From: Lepidostoma basale
Taxonomy: Eukaryota > Arthropoda > Insecta > Trichoptera > Lepidostomatidae
Direction of reading: 5' to 3'
Length of the DNA: 64,000 nucleotides
NCBI GenBank assembly: GCA_022606425.2
Contig: JAHDVF020001510.1
Span: 62,001 to 126,000, forward strand
Shown: positions 24,241 through 34,687 of the stretch, piece after piece
How positions within the stretch are numbered: position 1 is the stretch's first letter
Layout: every line of letters starts with the position of its first letter
Notes under the pieces: model-generated
The model's database searches: none
What the model was told of the DNA's origin: nothing
What the model saw: only the letters and a program-made list of their open reading frames with translations
Program-made: the position numbers and the translations under genes

Positions 24241-24989
24241 AGCCTAGCCCCGCTTTGCTAGGGCACTTAATTTTATCTAAGATGCAAATTTTGTTAAAAA
24301 CATGTTTTGTATTGCATCAAAAATGCGTTATTTTTGTTTTGTACAAAATATATAATATTTATTTAATATAGCCGGAAACATTTGGATTTTAAGTGTGAAT
24401 AACGAATTTCTTATCAATAAGCGATAAACACCGCTTAGAACGATCAAACATATCCAACAATATGCACTCATATGATTATTAACATTGTCAATTTAACCGA
24501 AGTGTTAAGCTGTATTAGTTGGCACTAGAACTCCATTACGTACTGTCATCTTTGCTTCAGTTGAAATATTTTGAAAGTTTAATTAGTTAATTCATAACAC
24601 GTGTTAGAACCTGGTTATGTAATAAATACTTTGCAAGGAATATAATAAATTTTGTTTTTGAATTGAACGTATTTTATATAACACAATATTTCAGAAGTAT
24701 TCTTGCAAACATATAATTATTCACATTTGCAATTCAAATACGGCAAATTTACGAAGCGGATATCAGTTCGTGTGTATAAAGTAATTTGGTGTTATGCAGA
24801 CAGCACTTGTCCTAAATTATTTCTAACACACTAAATAATATTGAATAATTCTTATAGTTTATTTCAAATAGAAACTTTTACATTGAATTGTTTTAAACGA
24901 TGTAACATTCCATATAATATAATTAATACGAATCAAAACATATGTCAGAACCAAATGAAGAGATTCGCAGATTCTGCAAAATTGATAAA
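24241..24989. other. AT-rich intron, nothing recognised
   Basis: Contains a short perfect hairpin (CCTAGCCCCGCTTTGCTAGG at 24245) but no gene or repeat family. Confidence 0.5.
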
Positions 24990-25371
24990 ATAGTAAAATG
25001 GGCTTTTGAGATGTGGTCCTATAGAAGACAATTAGGAATTTCCTGGAGAGACCACATCACAAATGAGGAGGTTCTCCATAGAATCGAAGGAGGAAGGCAC
25101 CTGCTCAGGACCTTGACCGAAAGGCGTGCAAGATGGATCGGCCATGTAATACGACAATAAGGTCTCTTGCATGCCATAATGGAGGTTATGACCGAGGGGA
25201 TAAACTCTAGGGACGCCCACGCCGAGAGTACCTGGAGGACCTGTTGGTGGACGTGCGCTGCTCATCATATGCAGATTTCAAAAGAGCCGCACAAGACAGG
25301 GGAGAATGGAAGAGAAGAATAGAGGAAATTGCTGCAAACCAATCCCAGGATTGAAACCAGAGAGGGAGAGT
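24990..25371 (+). mobile_element. LINE family D 3' fragment
   Basis: Frame 24942-25160 carries FEMWSYRRQLGISWRDHITN and RRARWIGHVIRQ, then a stop in place of the Asp codon and a frameshift before VDVRCSSYADFKRAAQD. It ends ANQSQD. Confidence 0.85.
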
Positions 25372-25510
25372 GAAATGGAGTAGGCAGAGAAGACGATTCT
25401 GGAGGGATCACAATGAGAGGATGGATCCAGCGCAGCGAGGATTCCTTAGATCGTGATGCACGAGACTCCAGAGGGCCGTCGACTATCAGGACGACGACCA
25501 AAGAGATGAA
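25372..25510 (+). mobile_element. LINE family F fragment
   Basis: Reads WSRQRRRFWRDHNERMDPAQ then breaks down. Matches the WGRLRRRYWRDRV region at 31800 (minus) and WGRSRRRYWMDHVARMD at 51780. Confidence 0.65.
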
Positions 25511-25608
25511 TAAAAAGCTGATCGTCTTAATCTCAAGAAGAAATTTGATATCTAGTAAAAACAAATCGTAAGATCTACGATACAAGGAAATATAATAATA
25601 AAACATAC

Positions 25609-25752
25609 TGTTTTTTCCACTTATGAATTTATTTTTCTCGACATGTTCCGAAGGCTTACACACCTTCATAGTGCATATCGTTTTCCCGATGATGAAGGTG
25701 TAAGCCTTCGAAACACGTCGAGAAAAATAAATTCATAAGTGGAAAAACAGTG
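25609..25752. repeat. Palindromic element with hammerhead-like core
   Basis: Arms of about 60 bp (TCCACTTATGAATTTATTTT ... AAAATAAATTCATAAGTGGA) around a short centre at 25672-25685. The right arm on plus reads CCGATGA (25686-25692), stem GAAGG/CCTTC (25694-25698, 25705-25709), GAAAC (25710-25714), GTC (25717-25719). Only the second core base differs from the hammerhead CTGANGA. The left arm carries GGAAC instead of GAAAC. The next sequence (TGGAATTCCACAGTGTTAAC) recurs at 53366. Confidence 0.7.
25681..25730 (+). ncRNA. Hammerhead-like motif (one core substitution)
   Basis: CCGATGA, a perfect 5-bp stem II with loop TGTAAG, GAAAC and GTC are in the right order and spacing. Possible stem I pairs TTTTC (25681-25685) with GAGAAAA (25720-25726), imperfectly. 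The U4-to-C change should weaken or kill activity. Confidence 0.45.
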
Positions 25753-25774
25753 TTTTAATTCATAAAAAATCGTC

Positions 25775-26165
25775 ATTATGGAATTCCACAGTGTTAACGC
25801 CTTAATTATGAAAGGATCGCTGCGTTTGTTTGGACATATGGAGCGCATGGATGGAGAAAGAATGGTTAAGAAAGTATACGTTAATGGTGTAAATGGAGTA
25901 CGGAGTCGAGGCAGACCGAGGAAAACATGGCATGACCAAATTAATCAAATTTTAAAGGTTGGCCACGTTAGAAGTCGGAAGAATCAACGTGCGTGTTTGA
26001 CTCGCTGTATGAATGTGGAGGAAGTTAGAGAGGTGTGCCAGGATAGAGTAGTGTGGCGGTCCATTCTCTCTGCCTACCTTTACGGGGAAAATGCCACTAA
26101 GTTAGTTTAGACATATGGAACGAATAGATGATAAAGAATGGTTAAAAAAATATGTTTATAAAATG
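25775..26165 (+). mobile_element. LINE family A fragment (subfamily A3), 110-codon ORF
   Basis: Open frame 25778-26110: KGSLRLFGHMERMDGERMVK, KVYVNGVNGVRSRGRPRKTW, HDQINQILKVGHVRSRKNQR, then CLTRCMNVEEVREVCQDRVV and WRSILSAYLYGENA. It is directly followed by a decayed second piece (HMERIDDKEWLKK). Confidence 0.9.
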
Positions 26166-26399
26166 TATTACAAAAACCGTTTAAAAATCGAATACCGAAT
26201 CGAATTTGTTTATCAACAGACAACCTTTGACGGCATCGTAATAAATCATTCGATTATTTTAAATTTACGAATCATAAACGAAAAGATAATAAATCTAATC
26301 TTGTTCAAATAATATCGATCCATTAAAAAATATCACTTAAAACAGAAACACAAAAAAACTCTCACATTAATCACAAAACAATTCGTATAAACAAAACAA
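26166..26399. other. AT-rich intron, nothing recognised
   Basis: No motif found. Confidence 0.5.
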
Positions 26400-26770
26400 C
26401 ACCAAAAAAAAAATTAACACTTTTGATTTTATCGCGTTCGCGGCGAAAATCGATTCGATTCCAAAACGCGACGAATCTTCAATATTCCAAAACTCGCAAA
26501 TGGTTTCGAATTTTGAAAAATTGCAAGTGCGCGAGTGTTGCCAGGGCAATGTTTCGATCGAACGTTTTTCACGTGGGTTCGTTCGTTTTCCGCATCGATT
26601 TTATTCGCGGCTATAAATAATAAGACACGTAACGATTGGGGCGGATTTCGACAGAGAGGAGACCCGCGCGACGCGATGTCCCGCCGTCTTGTGATGACGA
26701 TAGGCGAACGAACCAACGTCTGCCGTGTGGACAGAGAGAGGGGAGAATTATTACGTTATGACATCGCACC
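26400..26770. promoter_or_regulatory. CpG-rich unique patch with a TATA-like motif
   Basis: This stretch is GC- and CpG-rich compared with everything around it (TTATCGCGTTCGCGGCGAAA; GACCCGCGCGACGCGATGTC) and is not repeated in the window. On plus, GCGGCTATAAATAATAAG lies at 26610 with an ATG (GATGTCCCGCC) at 26675. It could be a small promoter, an enhancer or a decayed element; no supported ORF follows. Speculative. Confidence 0.25.
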
Positions 26771-27339
26771 GGTGTTTTTCATTTATTGAGTATTTAAGCC
26801 GTATTATCCAATATACACAATCAACGAACAAAACACAAACAGTAATAAAACATAAAAGATTATTTTTTTATGAATTAAACGCTGTTTTTTCCATTTATGA
26901 GTTTATTTTCCTCGACACGTTTCGATAGCTGTAGACATTTGAAGACTACAGGGGAAAAACAAGGAATGTCAGTTAAAATTCAAAATAAATGTAATAATGC
27001 CATCTAGCGGCATTTGTACGTAACTATCCACAGTAAAATTTTCATATTAAAAAATCATGTGTGTCATCGTCTATGGCCAGATAATCGATTGCTAATTGCT
27101 AAGAAATACATAGACTTTGATTAGCTTTATTCTCAATTTATTCAAATTAACCTTCTACTGACATTCCTTGTTTTTCCACTGTAGTCTTCATTTATCATCG
27201 GGAGAACAATATAAAACTTTCGATCGTTTTTCCGATGATGAAGGTGTAAAGCCTTCGAAACTAGTTGAGAAAAATAAACTCAAAAGCTGAAAAAAAAAAC
27301 TGTTTTAAATCATGAAAAAGTCATAATGGAATTGCACAG
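26771..27339. other. Intron with degenerate hammerhead-type element ends
   Basis: 26873-26955 (TCCATTTATGAGTTTATTTT, CCTCGACACGTTTCGATAGC) and 27221-27300 (CCGATGATGAAGGTGTAAAG, CCTTCGAAACTAGTTGAG) are two decayed relatives of the palindrome at 25609-25752, facing each other across unique AT-rich DNA. Confidence 0.55.
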
Positions 27340-27435
27340 TGCTAACAAAATAAATAAACAAGCCATCACGCCGTTTCCCCGCAGGAGTAGGCAGAGAGAA
27401 TGGACCGCTACACAACTCTTAGGATAGACCTCTTT
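27340..27435 (-). mobile_element. LINE family A 3' UTR fragment
   Basis: AGCCATCACGCCGTTTCCCC and GTAGGCAGAGAGAATGGACC are antisense family A 3' end. It is cut by the jockey-like piece at 27420. Its likely continuation is at 27610-27750. Confidence 0.75.
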
Positions 27436-27590
27436 GGATGCAATTATGGCGAATTCGTAAATACCCTTACGATAAAGGCAGCAAGCAAATAACTGGCTTT
27501 TCCTATTCATAAGGTTCTACGTATATTTCCTTTGATATTCTTTTTCTTCATCCTTTACATCGATTTGGCTCGTGCTGTAATGATGTAAGG
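27420..27590 (+). mobile_element. Jockey-like LINE J2, 3' end
   Basis: Reads RIDLFGCNYGEFVNTLTIKA then a TAA, with a 3' UTR (CTTTTCCTATTCATAAGGTT; TACATCGATTTGGCTCGTGC) matching the minus-strand copy at 38787-39130. Confidence 0.75.
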
Positions 27591-27609
27591 AGTTTTTTCA
27601 ACAAAATAA

Positions 27610-27752
27610 TAATAATAACTCCATCCTGGCACACCTCTCTAGAATCTTCCACATTCATACAGCGAGTAATACGCGCACGTCGATTCTTCCGACATCTAAC
27701 ATGACCAACCTTTAAAATTTGATTAATTTGGTCATGCCATGTTTTCTTCGGT
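27610..27752 (-). mobile_element. LINE family A fragment
   Basis: Antisense of CLTRCMNVE and NQIKF-type sequence (CACATTCATACAGCGAGTAA; TTGGTCATGCCATGTTTTCT). The break at 27590-27610 suggests the J2 element inserted in it. Confidence 0.7.
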
Positions 27753-27955
27753 CTGCCTCAATCAAGACCCGGTACGCGTCTAGATCAACTGAAAGAAGGC
27801 CTAGACAGCGCCTAATGGACAATGTTCTGGCTGATCTGGCTAGGTTGGGCAAATCGGACTGCTGGAAGCAAAAGACGCAGGATCGAGAAGCTTGGCGGAA
27901 AATTATCAAGGAGGCTAAAACTCTTCAAGAGTTGTATGGCTCTAGGAAGTAAGTA
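27753..27955 (+). mobile_element. LINE family G 3' fragment
   Basis: RPRQRLMDNVLADLARLGKS, then WRKIIKEAKTLQELYGSRK, stop, and a GTAAGTAAG tail. A longer copy is at 47578-47947. Confidence 0.8.
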
Positions 27956-28482
27956 AGAAGTGCCGGCATAGTTAAGGTTTGATTCCACGTGTCAGACTGT
28001 ATAACAAAAAATATACGATAATGGGAGAGTTTCGTTGAAGCTGGCGTCAGGCAAAAGGTTAACGAGATGTCCATATTTAAAAATAGTATAAAAGTTAACA
28101 TTGATCACTTCAGTAGCCGGCTAGACGGGAGGGAATCGTGCCAAAATTAGAAGAGTGCAGAGATATGGGATAGAAAATAAGAGCCAGATACCTATATGAA
28201 GAAAGTTGTTCAAAAGTTTGGTAGTAATTAAAAAGGGGAACAATATTACGTCATTTTCATAAAGGGCAGGTGAAGTGAAGAAACAAGGTGCTAAAAAAAG
28301 TAAATATTAACTATTGCAATGAAACGTTAAAATGAGATCACTAAGAAGAATGTGCTAGATAACGATGTATGATAGAATATCAAACGATAAGGAATAAATA
28401 ATAAGTAAAATTGAAAAATGGTTACTTAGATAAAAACAGTTGTTTTAAACCATTATTTTTACTCGGCTATTATTATTTATGG
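27956..28482. other. Intron with a LINE A scrap
   Basis: 28325-28400 holds a diverged piece of family A (AATGAGATCACTAAGAAGAA; TATGATAGAATATCAAACGA). The rest shows nothing. Confidence 0.5.
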
Positions 28483-28620
28483 CGATTTTCGTCGCAGAGT
28501 GGCAAGAGCTACGACTACTACACCGAAGGCGATAGACTAACTACCTATCACATGTCACGAGAATCAATAGCTAAAAAGTTGTATAAAGTAATTGGGTTCA
28601 AATAACCTGCTGTATACAAA
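28483..28620 (+). mobile_element. tRNA-derived SINE, copy 2 (internally deleted)
   Basis: Keeps box A (CGCAGAGTGGCAAGAGCTAC) and the body (CATGTCACGAGAATCAATA; GTAATTGGGTTCAAATAA) of the SINE at 33505-33741. The segment with box B is deleted between about 28512 and 28525. Confidence 0.8.
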
Positions 28621-29254
28621 TGTGGAAAGCAACGGGAAACTACTATATTAAAGGCAAAAGTCAAATCACAAGAACCAGCGAAAATGTTACACTTTGCTGC
28701 AAACGAATCCCTAGGAATGAAGCTAGGTAAGAAGAAGATGGTTTGAACATATGGAACGAATGGTTAAGAAAAGAATGGTTTACATGCAGTCAAGCAGTGT
28801 AAATGCAAATAGAAAGTGAGGATGACCCAGGAAAATAAGGCATGACGAAATTAATTACAAAAAGTAGGCTACATTTGAAGTCGAAAAAATTGTGCAAATT
28901 ACGCTAAGTTTTTTTTTATAAAACAAGTTTTTTTTAACTTAATTAGTGTACATAAAGGGTAGTAGGGCTACGATGGGGTATGTTTTGCTGTAAAATATGC
29001 CTATACAAAATGTGGTAAGGCGCCATGTTGCATTTACAACAGCAACACTACTATCAAGTCCAACTCTCTAGCGTCCACGAGAGGTCTTTTTAAAGACCCC
29101 GCGAACCCCGGGCAATGTGGCACATATTACTTAGTGCCATAGCAGATAGAGAGAGGACGAATGGCGAGCTTCCAGCCCCATAAAACTGGATACACCCAGC
29201 TAAGGGAAGCTAACCCCGACAGAAAATCCTCCAGAGAAGGCAAGGGGATACCAC
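28621..29254. other. Intron; LINE A scrap, otherwise nothing
   Basis: 28735-28895 contains a badly decayed family A fragment (GGTTTGAACATATGGAACGA; GGCATGACGAAATTAATTAC). The remainder is unassigned. Confidence 0.45.
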
Positions 29255-29352
29255 TCTGGATATTTTCCCCCAGGTCATCACCATGAGTCCTACTCAAGGG
29301 TGATAGTCAACGTTAGGGAGACCTGGCAAGACACAGAAAGAAGAAGAAGTGT
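29255..29352 (+). mobile_element. LINE family E 3' tip
   Basis: CTACTCAAGGGTGATAGTCA, then CAACGTTAGGGAGACCTGGC and AGACACAGAAAGAAGAAGAA match the extreme 3' end of the copy at 49194-49706. Confidence 0.8.
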
Positions 29353-29400
29353 ATACAATTTATTTTAGCTATTATATTGATTCTCGTGATATGTGATTGG
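29353..29400 (-). mobile_element. tRNA-derived SINE 3' fragment, copy 3
   Basis: Antisense of CTACCAATCACATATCACGA and GAATCAATATA, the 3' body of the SINE. Short but specific. Confidence 0.6.
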
Positions 29401-29530
29401 TAGCTAATGAGCGTGCGTCTTACAATGTATGAATGTAGTAAAAACTCAAGAGTTAATGTGCAGGCAGAGCTGTGTGGCGGTTTATCCTCTCTGCATACCC
29501 CTCCGGAGAAACGGCGTGATGATTTGTGTT
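29401..29530 (+). mobile_element. LINE family A 3' tip
   Basis: Decayed CMNV region and CCCTCCGGAGAAACGGCGTG. 5' truncated within the last 130 bp. Confidence 0.7.
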
Positions 29531-29799
29531 ACAGAATAGTTAATGTTCGATTCGACCGCTAGATTCCATAGCTTTTGCCGTTTAAATAATCATACATATA
29601 TAAAAATATATACCTACTGTCTACATAAAAAAACTACATTATAATAACTACTATATTTATGTGTCTGACTGTATAGAAACATCTGCTAACAATATATTAA
29701 TGAACAATATCAGGGGTCGACAATTTTTTAAATGTGAAAAACAAAGGGACAAAAATGGTCAAAAAGCGAATAGTTCAAATATGTATAAAAATTTCTAAA

Positions 29800-30165
29800 A
29801 AAAAACTAGCTAATTATCACGCCGTATCCCCGAAGGGATAGGCAGAAACAATGGACTGCCACACTTTTCTTTCCTGACATAATTTTCTCGCTTCATCAAC
29901 AGTCATATATCGTGTCATGCGCGCACGTCGATTTCACTTACTCCTCACGTGGCCGACATTCAATATTTGATTTATTTGATCGTGCCACGTTTTCCTCGGT
30001 CTTCCTCTATTTCTAATTCCATTTACATCGTTAATACATATTTTTTTTACCAATCTTTCTTCATTCATTCTTTCCATGCGTCCAAACCATCTTAATGATC
30101 TGTTTTCTATGTATTTTATAACATTGACAAGTGTTACCTTGCTAGAGGTATTATCAAACATTTTA
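29800..30165 (-). mobile_element. LINE family A 3' fragment
   Basis: Frame 30161-29934 reads RSLRWFGRMERMNEERLVKK, then NDVNGIRNRGRPRKTWHDQI, followed by the 3' UTR (GTATCCCCGAAGGGATAGGC) to 29806. The CTTGCTAGAGGTATTATCAA at 30137 is another element end. Confidence 0.88.
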
Positions 30166-31009
30166 TTGACGCCCTAAAAAGGAAAACTTGTGAATAAAAG
30201 CGTTACGAACAAACTAACAAAATCATCCATTAAGATGGTTTCTTCATGTGGTAAAAATTAATGAAAAAAATAGAACACATATTAACCATATGTTTTCTTG
30301 AAAATGATCTAAAACTCTATATTAAATAGTAAGGCATACCGCGCATAAAATATATTTATATAAGCAATTAAATTATATTTTCTAAAATTATATTAAGAGT
30401 GATAAATAATAAAATAGTAAAGCGTCTACTGGTGATATTGTAGTTCAGAGCACAGACTTATGTGCATCCGCTTTGAATCCTAAATGCGTACTGACAAATT
30501 GGCGAGCAGAGGCAAAGCTCTAAAAAGTCGATAAGTTTTGCGCTTTACGGTGCATTGAAGTTTCCGACGAAATCAATGCAAGCCAATATAGGCTGTAACG
30601 CTCTCACCATAAGATAACTATTTATCTGACACAATAATGTTTAAAGGGGTTACACATTTCGTGACGAATTTTTTTGAAGTTTGTCTTTAAAAATAAATAT
30701 TGTTTCGCGGGTTGTAGTTTGGCGATTCATGATCTAACTCCATTATGTGACATAATAATTAGGGTAAAAATGAGAAGCAAATGTTACATACATATTTTTT
30801 GTCTGTTATTATATTAATACATCATAAAAATATCGAGAAAAACGTGTCTCGCACATCAGCGGCGCATGCGCTCTCACGCCATTAACAATCTATAATGGTC
30901 GAGCGTTGAAAGATTCATCTTACGGAGATTATGTCAAATTAGGCATCGAATGAATGATGCCTTGACAGAGTGAAACAGCTGTCGCGACAATTTTATAAAA
31001 ATTATAAAA
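30166..31009. other. Intron, nothing recognised
   Basis: AT-rich with a less AT-rich stretch at 30430-30630 that is unique in the window. No gene evidence on either strand. Confidence 0.5.
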
Positions 31010-31425
31010 AAAACTAACCATCATGCCGTCTCTCCGAAGGGGTAGACAGACAAAATGAACCGCGACACAGTTCTCTACTTCTCTCATTTCCACAACATTA
31101 ATACATCGTGTCATGCATGCACGTCGATTTCTTCGACTCCTCACGTGACCGAGATTAAATATTTGAGTGATTTGATCGCGCTACGTTTTCCTTGGTCTAC
31201 TTATACTTTCTTTACCACTCTTTCTTCATTTATTCTTTCCACAAACCATCTTATTAACCCTTTCATTATTTGGTTCATAACACTTAAGTCTCACTGCATT
31301 CACTTATTATATTTGCATTTGACACTCTTCCATATACAGATTTAACACACATTCGTCTAAGAGATCTCATTTCAACTGCATTTATTATATTTTCATCCTA
31401 CTTTTGGCAGTTTCATGCTTCACTG
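31010..31425 (-). mobile_element. LINE family A 3' fragment
   Basis: CCGTCTCTCCGAAGGGGTAG at the 3' side and antisense code up to the DESRIN region near 31400. It abuts a plus-strand copy head to head at 31426. Confidence 0.85.
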
Positions 31426-31638
31426 GATAAAAGTAGGATAAATGACGTAGAAATTAGATCAATGGTGTGCAGGAAAACGATATATGATAGAATACCGAAC
31501 GACGAAATAAGGAAGAAATGTAACGCTGATGTATGAGTGTATAGGAACTAGAGAGGTATATCTGGACAAACCAGTATGGCGTTCCATTCTCTCTGCCTAC
31601 CCCTTCGTGGAAACGGCGTAATAGTTAGTTAGTTAGAA
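31426..31638 (+). mobile_element. LINE family A2 fragment, internally deleted, TTAG tail
   Basis: Goes from SRINDVEIRS/DRIPNDEIRKKCN directly to the ELERYIWTNQYGVPF-like end, so about 170 bp are missing. It ends CCCCTTCGTGGAAACGGCGT and (TTAG)n. Confidence 0.8.
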
Positions 31639-31875
31639 AGTCTTCTTCTGCTTTATTTAGGACTGTGTCTTGTTATTTCTCGGAGCCTATTCCTGGGATG
31701 TAGATGTCCAACTGTCTCGCCATCTTTTGGGTGGTCTTCTTGGAAGTCGATTTTCTGATGGGACTTCATTTGCCGCTTTATTTTTCACTCTTTCAGAACA
31801 TGCTCTCACCACACGATCTCTCCAGTAGCGTCTTCTCAGTCTTCCCCATCGCACGACATCTTCCACATTACAGAT
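31639..31875 (-). mobile_element. LINE family F 3' fragment
   Basis: On minus: ICNVEDVVRWGRLRRRYWRD, then RPPKRWRDSWTSTSQE and a stop. This is the cleanest family F C-terminus in the window. The tail side is (CTTCTTCTG). Confidence 0.85.
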
Positions 31876-32260
31876 GATAATAATAATAATAATAAAAATT
31901 AGGCTAATTTGTATAGCGCCGTTTTCGTGAATAGCTCACCTCAAGGGCCCATTGACAATGTTTTTAGTCATGAAAGGTGCATGTGACAACAGCAATCAGA
32001 CAACCGTTGTTTACATTTTATGCGATATTTTGAAAAGGTGGGTTTTAAGGTGAGATTTAAAATCTGTCGGATTGTCAATGCATCTGAGGCGTTGCGCCTT
32101 GGCTCAACTAATCTGCCTGTTGCCGAGGAGTTTGCTGATCGAAGCGTAAATTGCCGCAAGCATCTTTCTTATTTCAAAATTTCTTAATCTGTCTCGAAGT
32201 GTCGTTCCCGCAACGCATCGGAGAGTCCTCATTCCTATGGTTCTCATGAGACTTTTTGTC
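31876..32260 (-). mobile_element. CR1/L2-like LINE 3' end
   Basis: An (AATAAT)n tail on the left, then the 3' UTR GTATAGCGCCGTTTTCGTGA and CACCTCAAGGGCCC, matching 63005-63090 and 48364-48426. Remnants of a CR1/L2-type C-terminus follow on minus. A 3' end of GCGC and CAAGGGC words with an ATT microsatellite is typical of L2/CR1 elements of invertebrates. Confidence 0.7.
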
Positions 32261-32643
32261 CTAATGGTGGTTAATATAAATGTAATATTTTAACGATATA
32301 TTTTTTTAATTTCTCAAGTGCTATTAAGATTACGCTTCGGAGGCGTTATCGCTGCCGGCTCTAAGCCGACATATCCAAGGTCAAACGTGAAAATACCGCC
32401 TAACTAAAAATTCTACGTCACGTTACTACACGTTACGTACACCGGCACATACGGTGGGAGGCGAAACGATTCCTCTTTATTATTGTAGTTTTTTTTATAT
32501 CAAGGTCATTTTTTACGCTATGAAGTTTGCCTCGGAACATTATTTAGTTTTAAAAATTTACACATACACACGCATTCTTTTTTTAAACGTTTAAATTAAT
32601 TTCAACATTTTTAGAACGTTACACACCGCAGTAATAAAAAAAA
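32261..32643. other. Intron, nothing recognised
   Basis: AT-rich with scattered GC words. No feature. Confidence 0.5.
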
Positions 32644-33080
32644 CTTAAACAGGATGAAAGTAGAATAAATGCAGTAGAAATGAGATCTCTAAGACGAATG
32701 TGTGAATACTCTGCGGAGTGTCGAATGAAAATATAAGAAGTGAATGCGGTGCGAATGATGTTGTCATGAACAAAATAATGAAAGGATCATTAAGATGGTT
32801 TGGACATATGGAAAAAATGAATGAAGAAAGAATGGTAAAAAAATTAAATGTTAATGATGTAAATGGAACCAGAAACAGAGGAAGACCGAGGAAAACGTGG
32901 CACGATCAAATAAATCAAATATTGAATGTCGGCCATGTGAGGAGTCAGAGAATTCGACGCGCGTGCATGACACGATGTATGAATGTTGAGGAAGCGAGAG
33001 AAATATGTCAGGAAAGAAAAGCGTGGCAGTCTTTCTGTCTACTCCTTCGGGGAGACGGCGTGATGGTTGGTTAGTTTACA
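32644..33080 (+). mobile_element. LINE family A 3' fragment, 118-codon ORF
   Basis: Frame 32718-33074: ENIRSECGANDVVMNKIMKG, SLRWFGHMEKMNEERMVKKL, NRGRPRKTWHDQINQILNVG, ACMTRCMNVEEAREICQERK. It ends CTTCGGGGAGACGGCGTGAT and GGTTGGTTAG. A 7-nt deletion (CTCTG-CGGAGTG) precedes the frame. Confidence 0.92.
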
Positions 33081-33117
33081 CACCGCATACTTTTTTTAAC
33101 GTTTTTAATTAAACTCA

Positions 33118-33835
33118 ATTCCCTCGTGTATGGAAGTGAAGCTTGGAGCTTGGAGCAAAAGAAGGATGAAAGCAGGATAAACGCCGTAGAAATGAGATCA
33201 CTAAGAAGAATGTGCGGGAAAACGTTGTATGATAGAATACCGAACGATGAAATAAGAAAGAAATGTAAGGCAGATGACTGCATCATGGATATAATTAAAA
33301 AAAGGATCCCTGAGATGGTTTGGACATATGGAACGAATGGATGAGAGTAGAATGGTTAAAAAGTTGTACACAAGTAGCGTGAGTCGAAAAAGAAGCCGCG
33401 GACGTCCGAGAAAAACGTGGCATGACCAAATTAATCAATTACTGACAGGCGGCCACATTCGAAGTCGGAATAATCGACGTGCGTGCATGGTACGATGTAT
33501 GACGACCTTCGCGGCAGAGTGGTAAGAGCTCTGATTCCCATTCCGATGGTTCTGGGTTCGATTCCCGGCGATGGCAGTGTGATTGTCACACTGTCTTTGG
33601 TCTGGCGTAGAATTCTCGTGACAATAAAATGGCGATAGATTGGCTACCTGTCACATGTTACGAGAATCAATATATCAGCTTAAAAACAAATCGTATACTG
33701 TAATTGGGTTCAACTGTTATATACACACCTACATTTAAAAAAAATGTAGAGGAAGCCCGAGAGGTATGCCAGGACAGAGCATTGTAGCGATCCATCCTCT
33801 CTGCCTACCCCTCCGGAGAAATGGCGTGCAAAATT
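33118..33835 (+). mobile_element. LINE family A2 fragment split by a SINE
   Basis: First part (33118-33504): YGSEAWSLEQKKDESRINAV, EMRSLRRMCGKTLYDRIPND, frameshift at 33303, RMDESRMVKKLYTSSVSRKR. It resumes after the SINE at 33742 with GTAGAGGAAGCCCGAGAGGT and ends CCCCTCCGGAGAAATGGCGT. The LINE predates the SINE. Confidence 0.9.
33505..33741 (+). mobile_element. tRNA-derived SINE, copy 1 (intact promoter boxes)
   Basis: Box A GGCAGAGTGGTAAGAGC (33513-33529) and box B GGTTCGATTCC (33555-33565), a perfect polymerase III consensus, at tRNA spacing. A non-tRNA body follows (GTGACAATAAAATGGCGATA, CATGTTACGAGAATCAATA, GTAATTGGGTTCAACTG) and ends A-rich. It is not a tRNA gene: the acceptor-stem pairing is absent and the body extends about 170 nt past box B. 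Copies at 28483 and 29353. Confidence 0.88.
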
Positions 33836-34159
33836 TAGATAGCTTTGATAGGCGTGCAAAATTTAGATAGCTACTTTGCAAAATTTAGATAGCAAATTTC
33901 GCGTGCGGGATATTATACGTAATACAATAAAATGTAACTTTTTAATGTTTCGTAGTAACATTGCAATCGCGTGTTTCTGCCTCATTAGTTCACCGAAAAT
34001 TCAGATGTGGTCCATAAACATTTCAGTAAGCTAGTTTTGATGGAGCTGCCATCATAAACATGATTAGATAACTGTATAGGGTACATCTATATGGTATATG
34101 GTATGGAGAAATAGACCAGTGATTCATAAAGTGGTGTATATCGACTCCCGCGGGCATGA
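33836..34159. other. Intron with a short direct repeat
   Basis: GGCGTGCAAAATTTAGATAG and partial copies recur three times at 33830-33900. Otherwise unassigned. Confidence 0.5.
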
Positions 34160-34676
34160 CACCACTCGTACATCGTGTCATGCACGCGCGTCGATATCTC
34201 TGACTCCTCACGTGGCCGACATTCAATATTTGATTTATTTGATGGTGCCATGTTTTCCTCGGTCTTCCTCTATTCTATTTCTAGTTAAAAGCCGTGCCAC
34301 ACTTTTTTAAACAAGCTCTCCACATCGGTCTCCACCGGCGGTTTAAAACTATGTAGACACTTGTTTGAAACCAAAATTCGTTTGACCTTTGTGGACGGAC
34401 GCGCATAGTATGCGTGTTGTAAACCGTTGTAAACACGCATTCCACATGTGGGGCTCCACATTCCACCAAGGTCACCCTTGTGGAGAGCTTGTTTCAAACA
34501 GTGTGGCACGGCCTTTAATTCACATCGTTAACTTTTTTTTTTTACCATTCTTTCTTCATTCATTCTTTCCAAGCGTGAAAACTAACTTAATGATGCTTTC
34601 ATTATTTTGTTCATAACACCATCATTCGCACCGCATTCACTTCTTATATTTTCATTCGACACTCAATCATACACAG
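34160..34676 (-). mobile_element. LINE family A fragment split by MITE M1
   Basis: Antisense family A at 34160-34284 (CATCGTGTCATGCACGCGCG; TTTTCCTCGGTCTTCCTCTA) continues at 34519 (CACATCGTTAAC, CATTCTTTCTTCATTC) to 34676. The two parts are contiguous in other copies, so the MITE landed in the LINE. Confidence 0.85.
34285..34518. mobile_element. MITE M1 copy 2 with perfect TTAA duplication
   Basis: Body 34289-34514 with ends AAGCCGTGCCACACTTTTTT and inverse of AGGCCGTGCCACACTGTTTG, flanked by TTAA at 34285-34288 and 34515-34518. Inverted relative to copy 1 at 10255-10535 and 55 bp shorter. Its nested position inside a LINE gives clear boundaries. Confidence 0.88.
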
Positions 34677-34687
34677 ATTTTTCCACA

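Noticed and set aside
33505..33570. tRNA gene
   Set aside because: Box A and B are present but no acceptor stem closes and the sequence continues as a SINE body with partial copies elsewhere.
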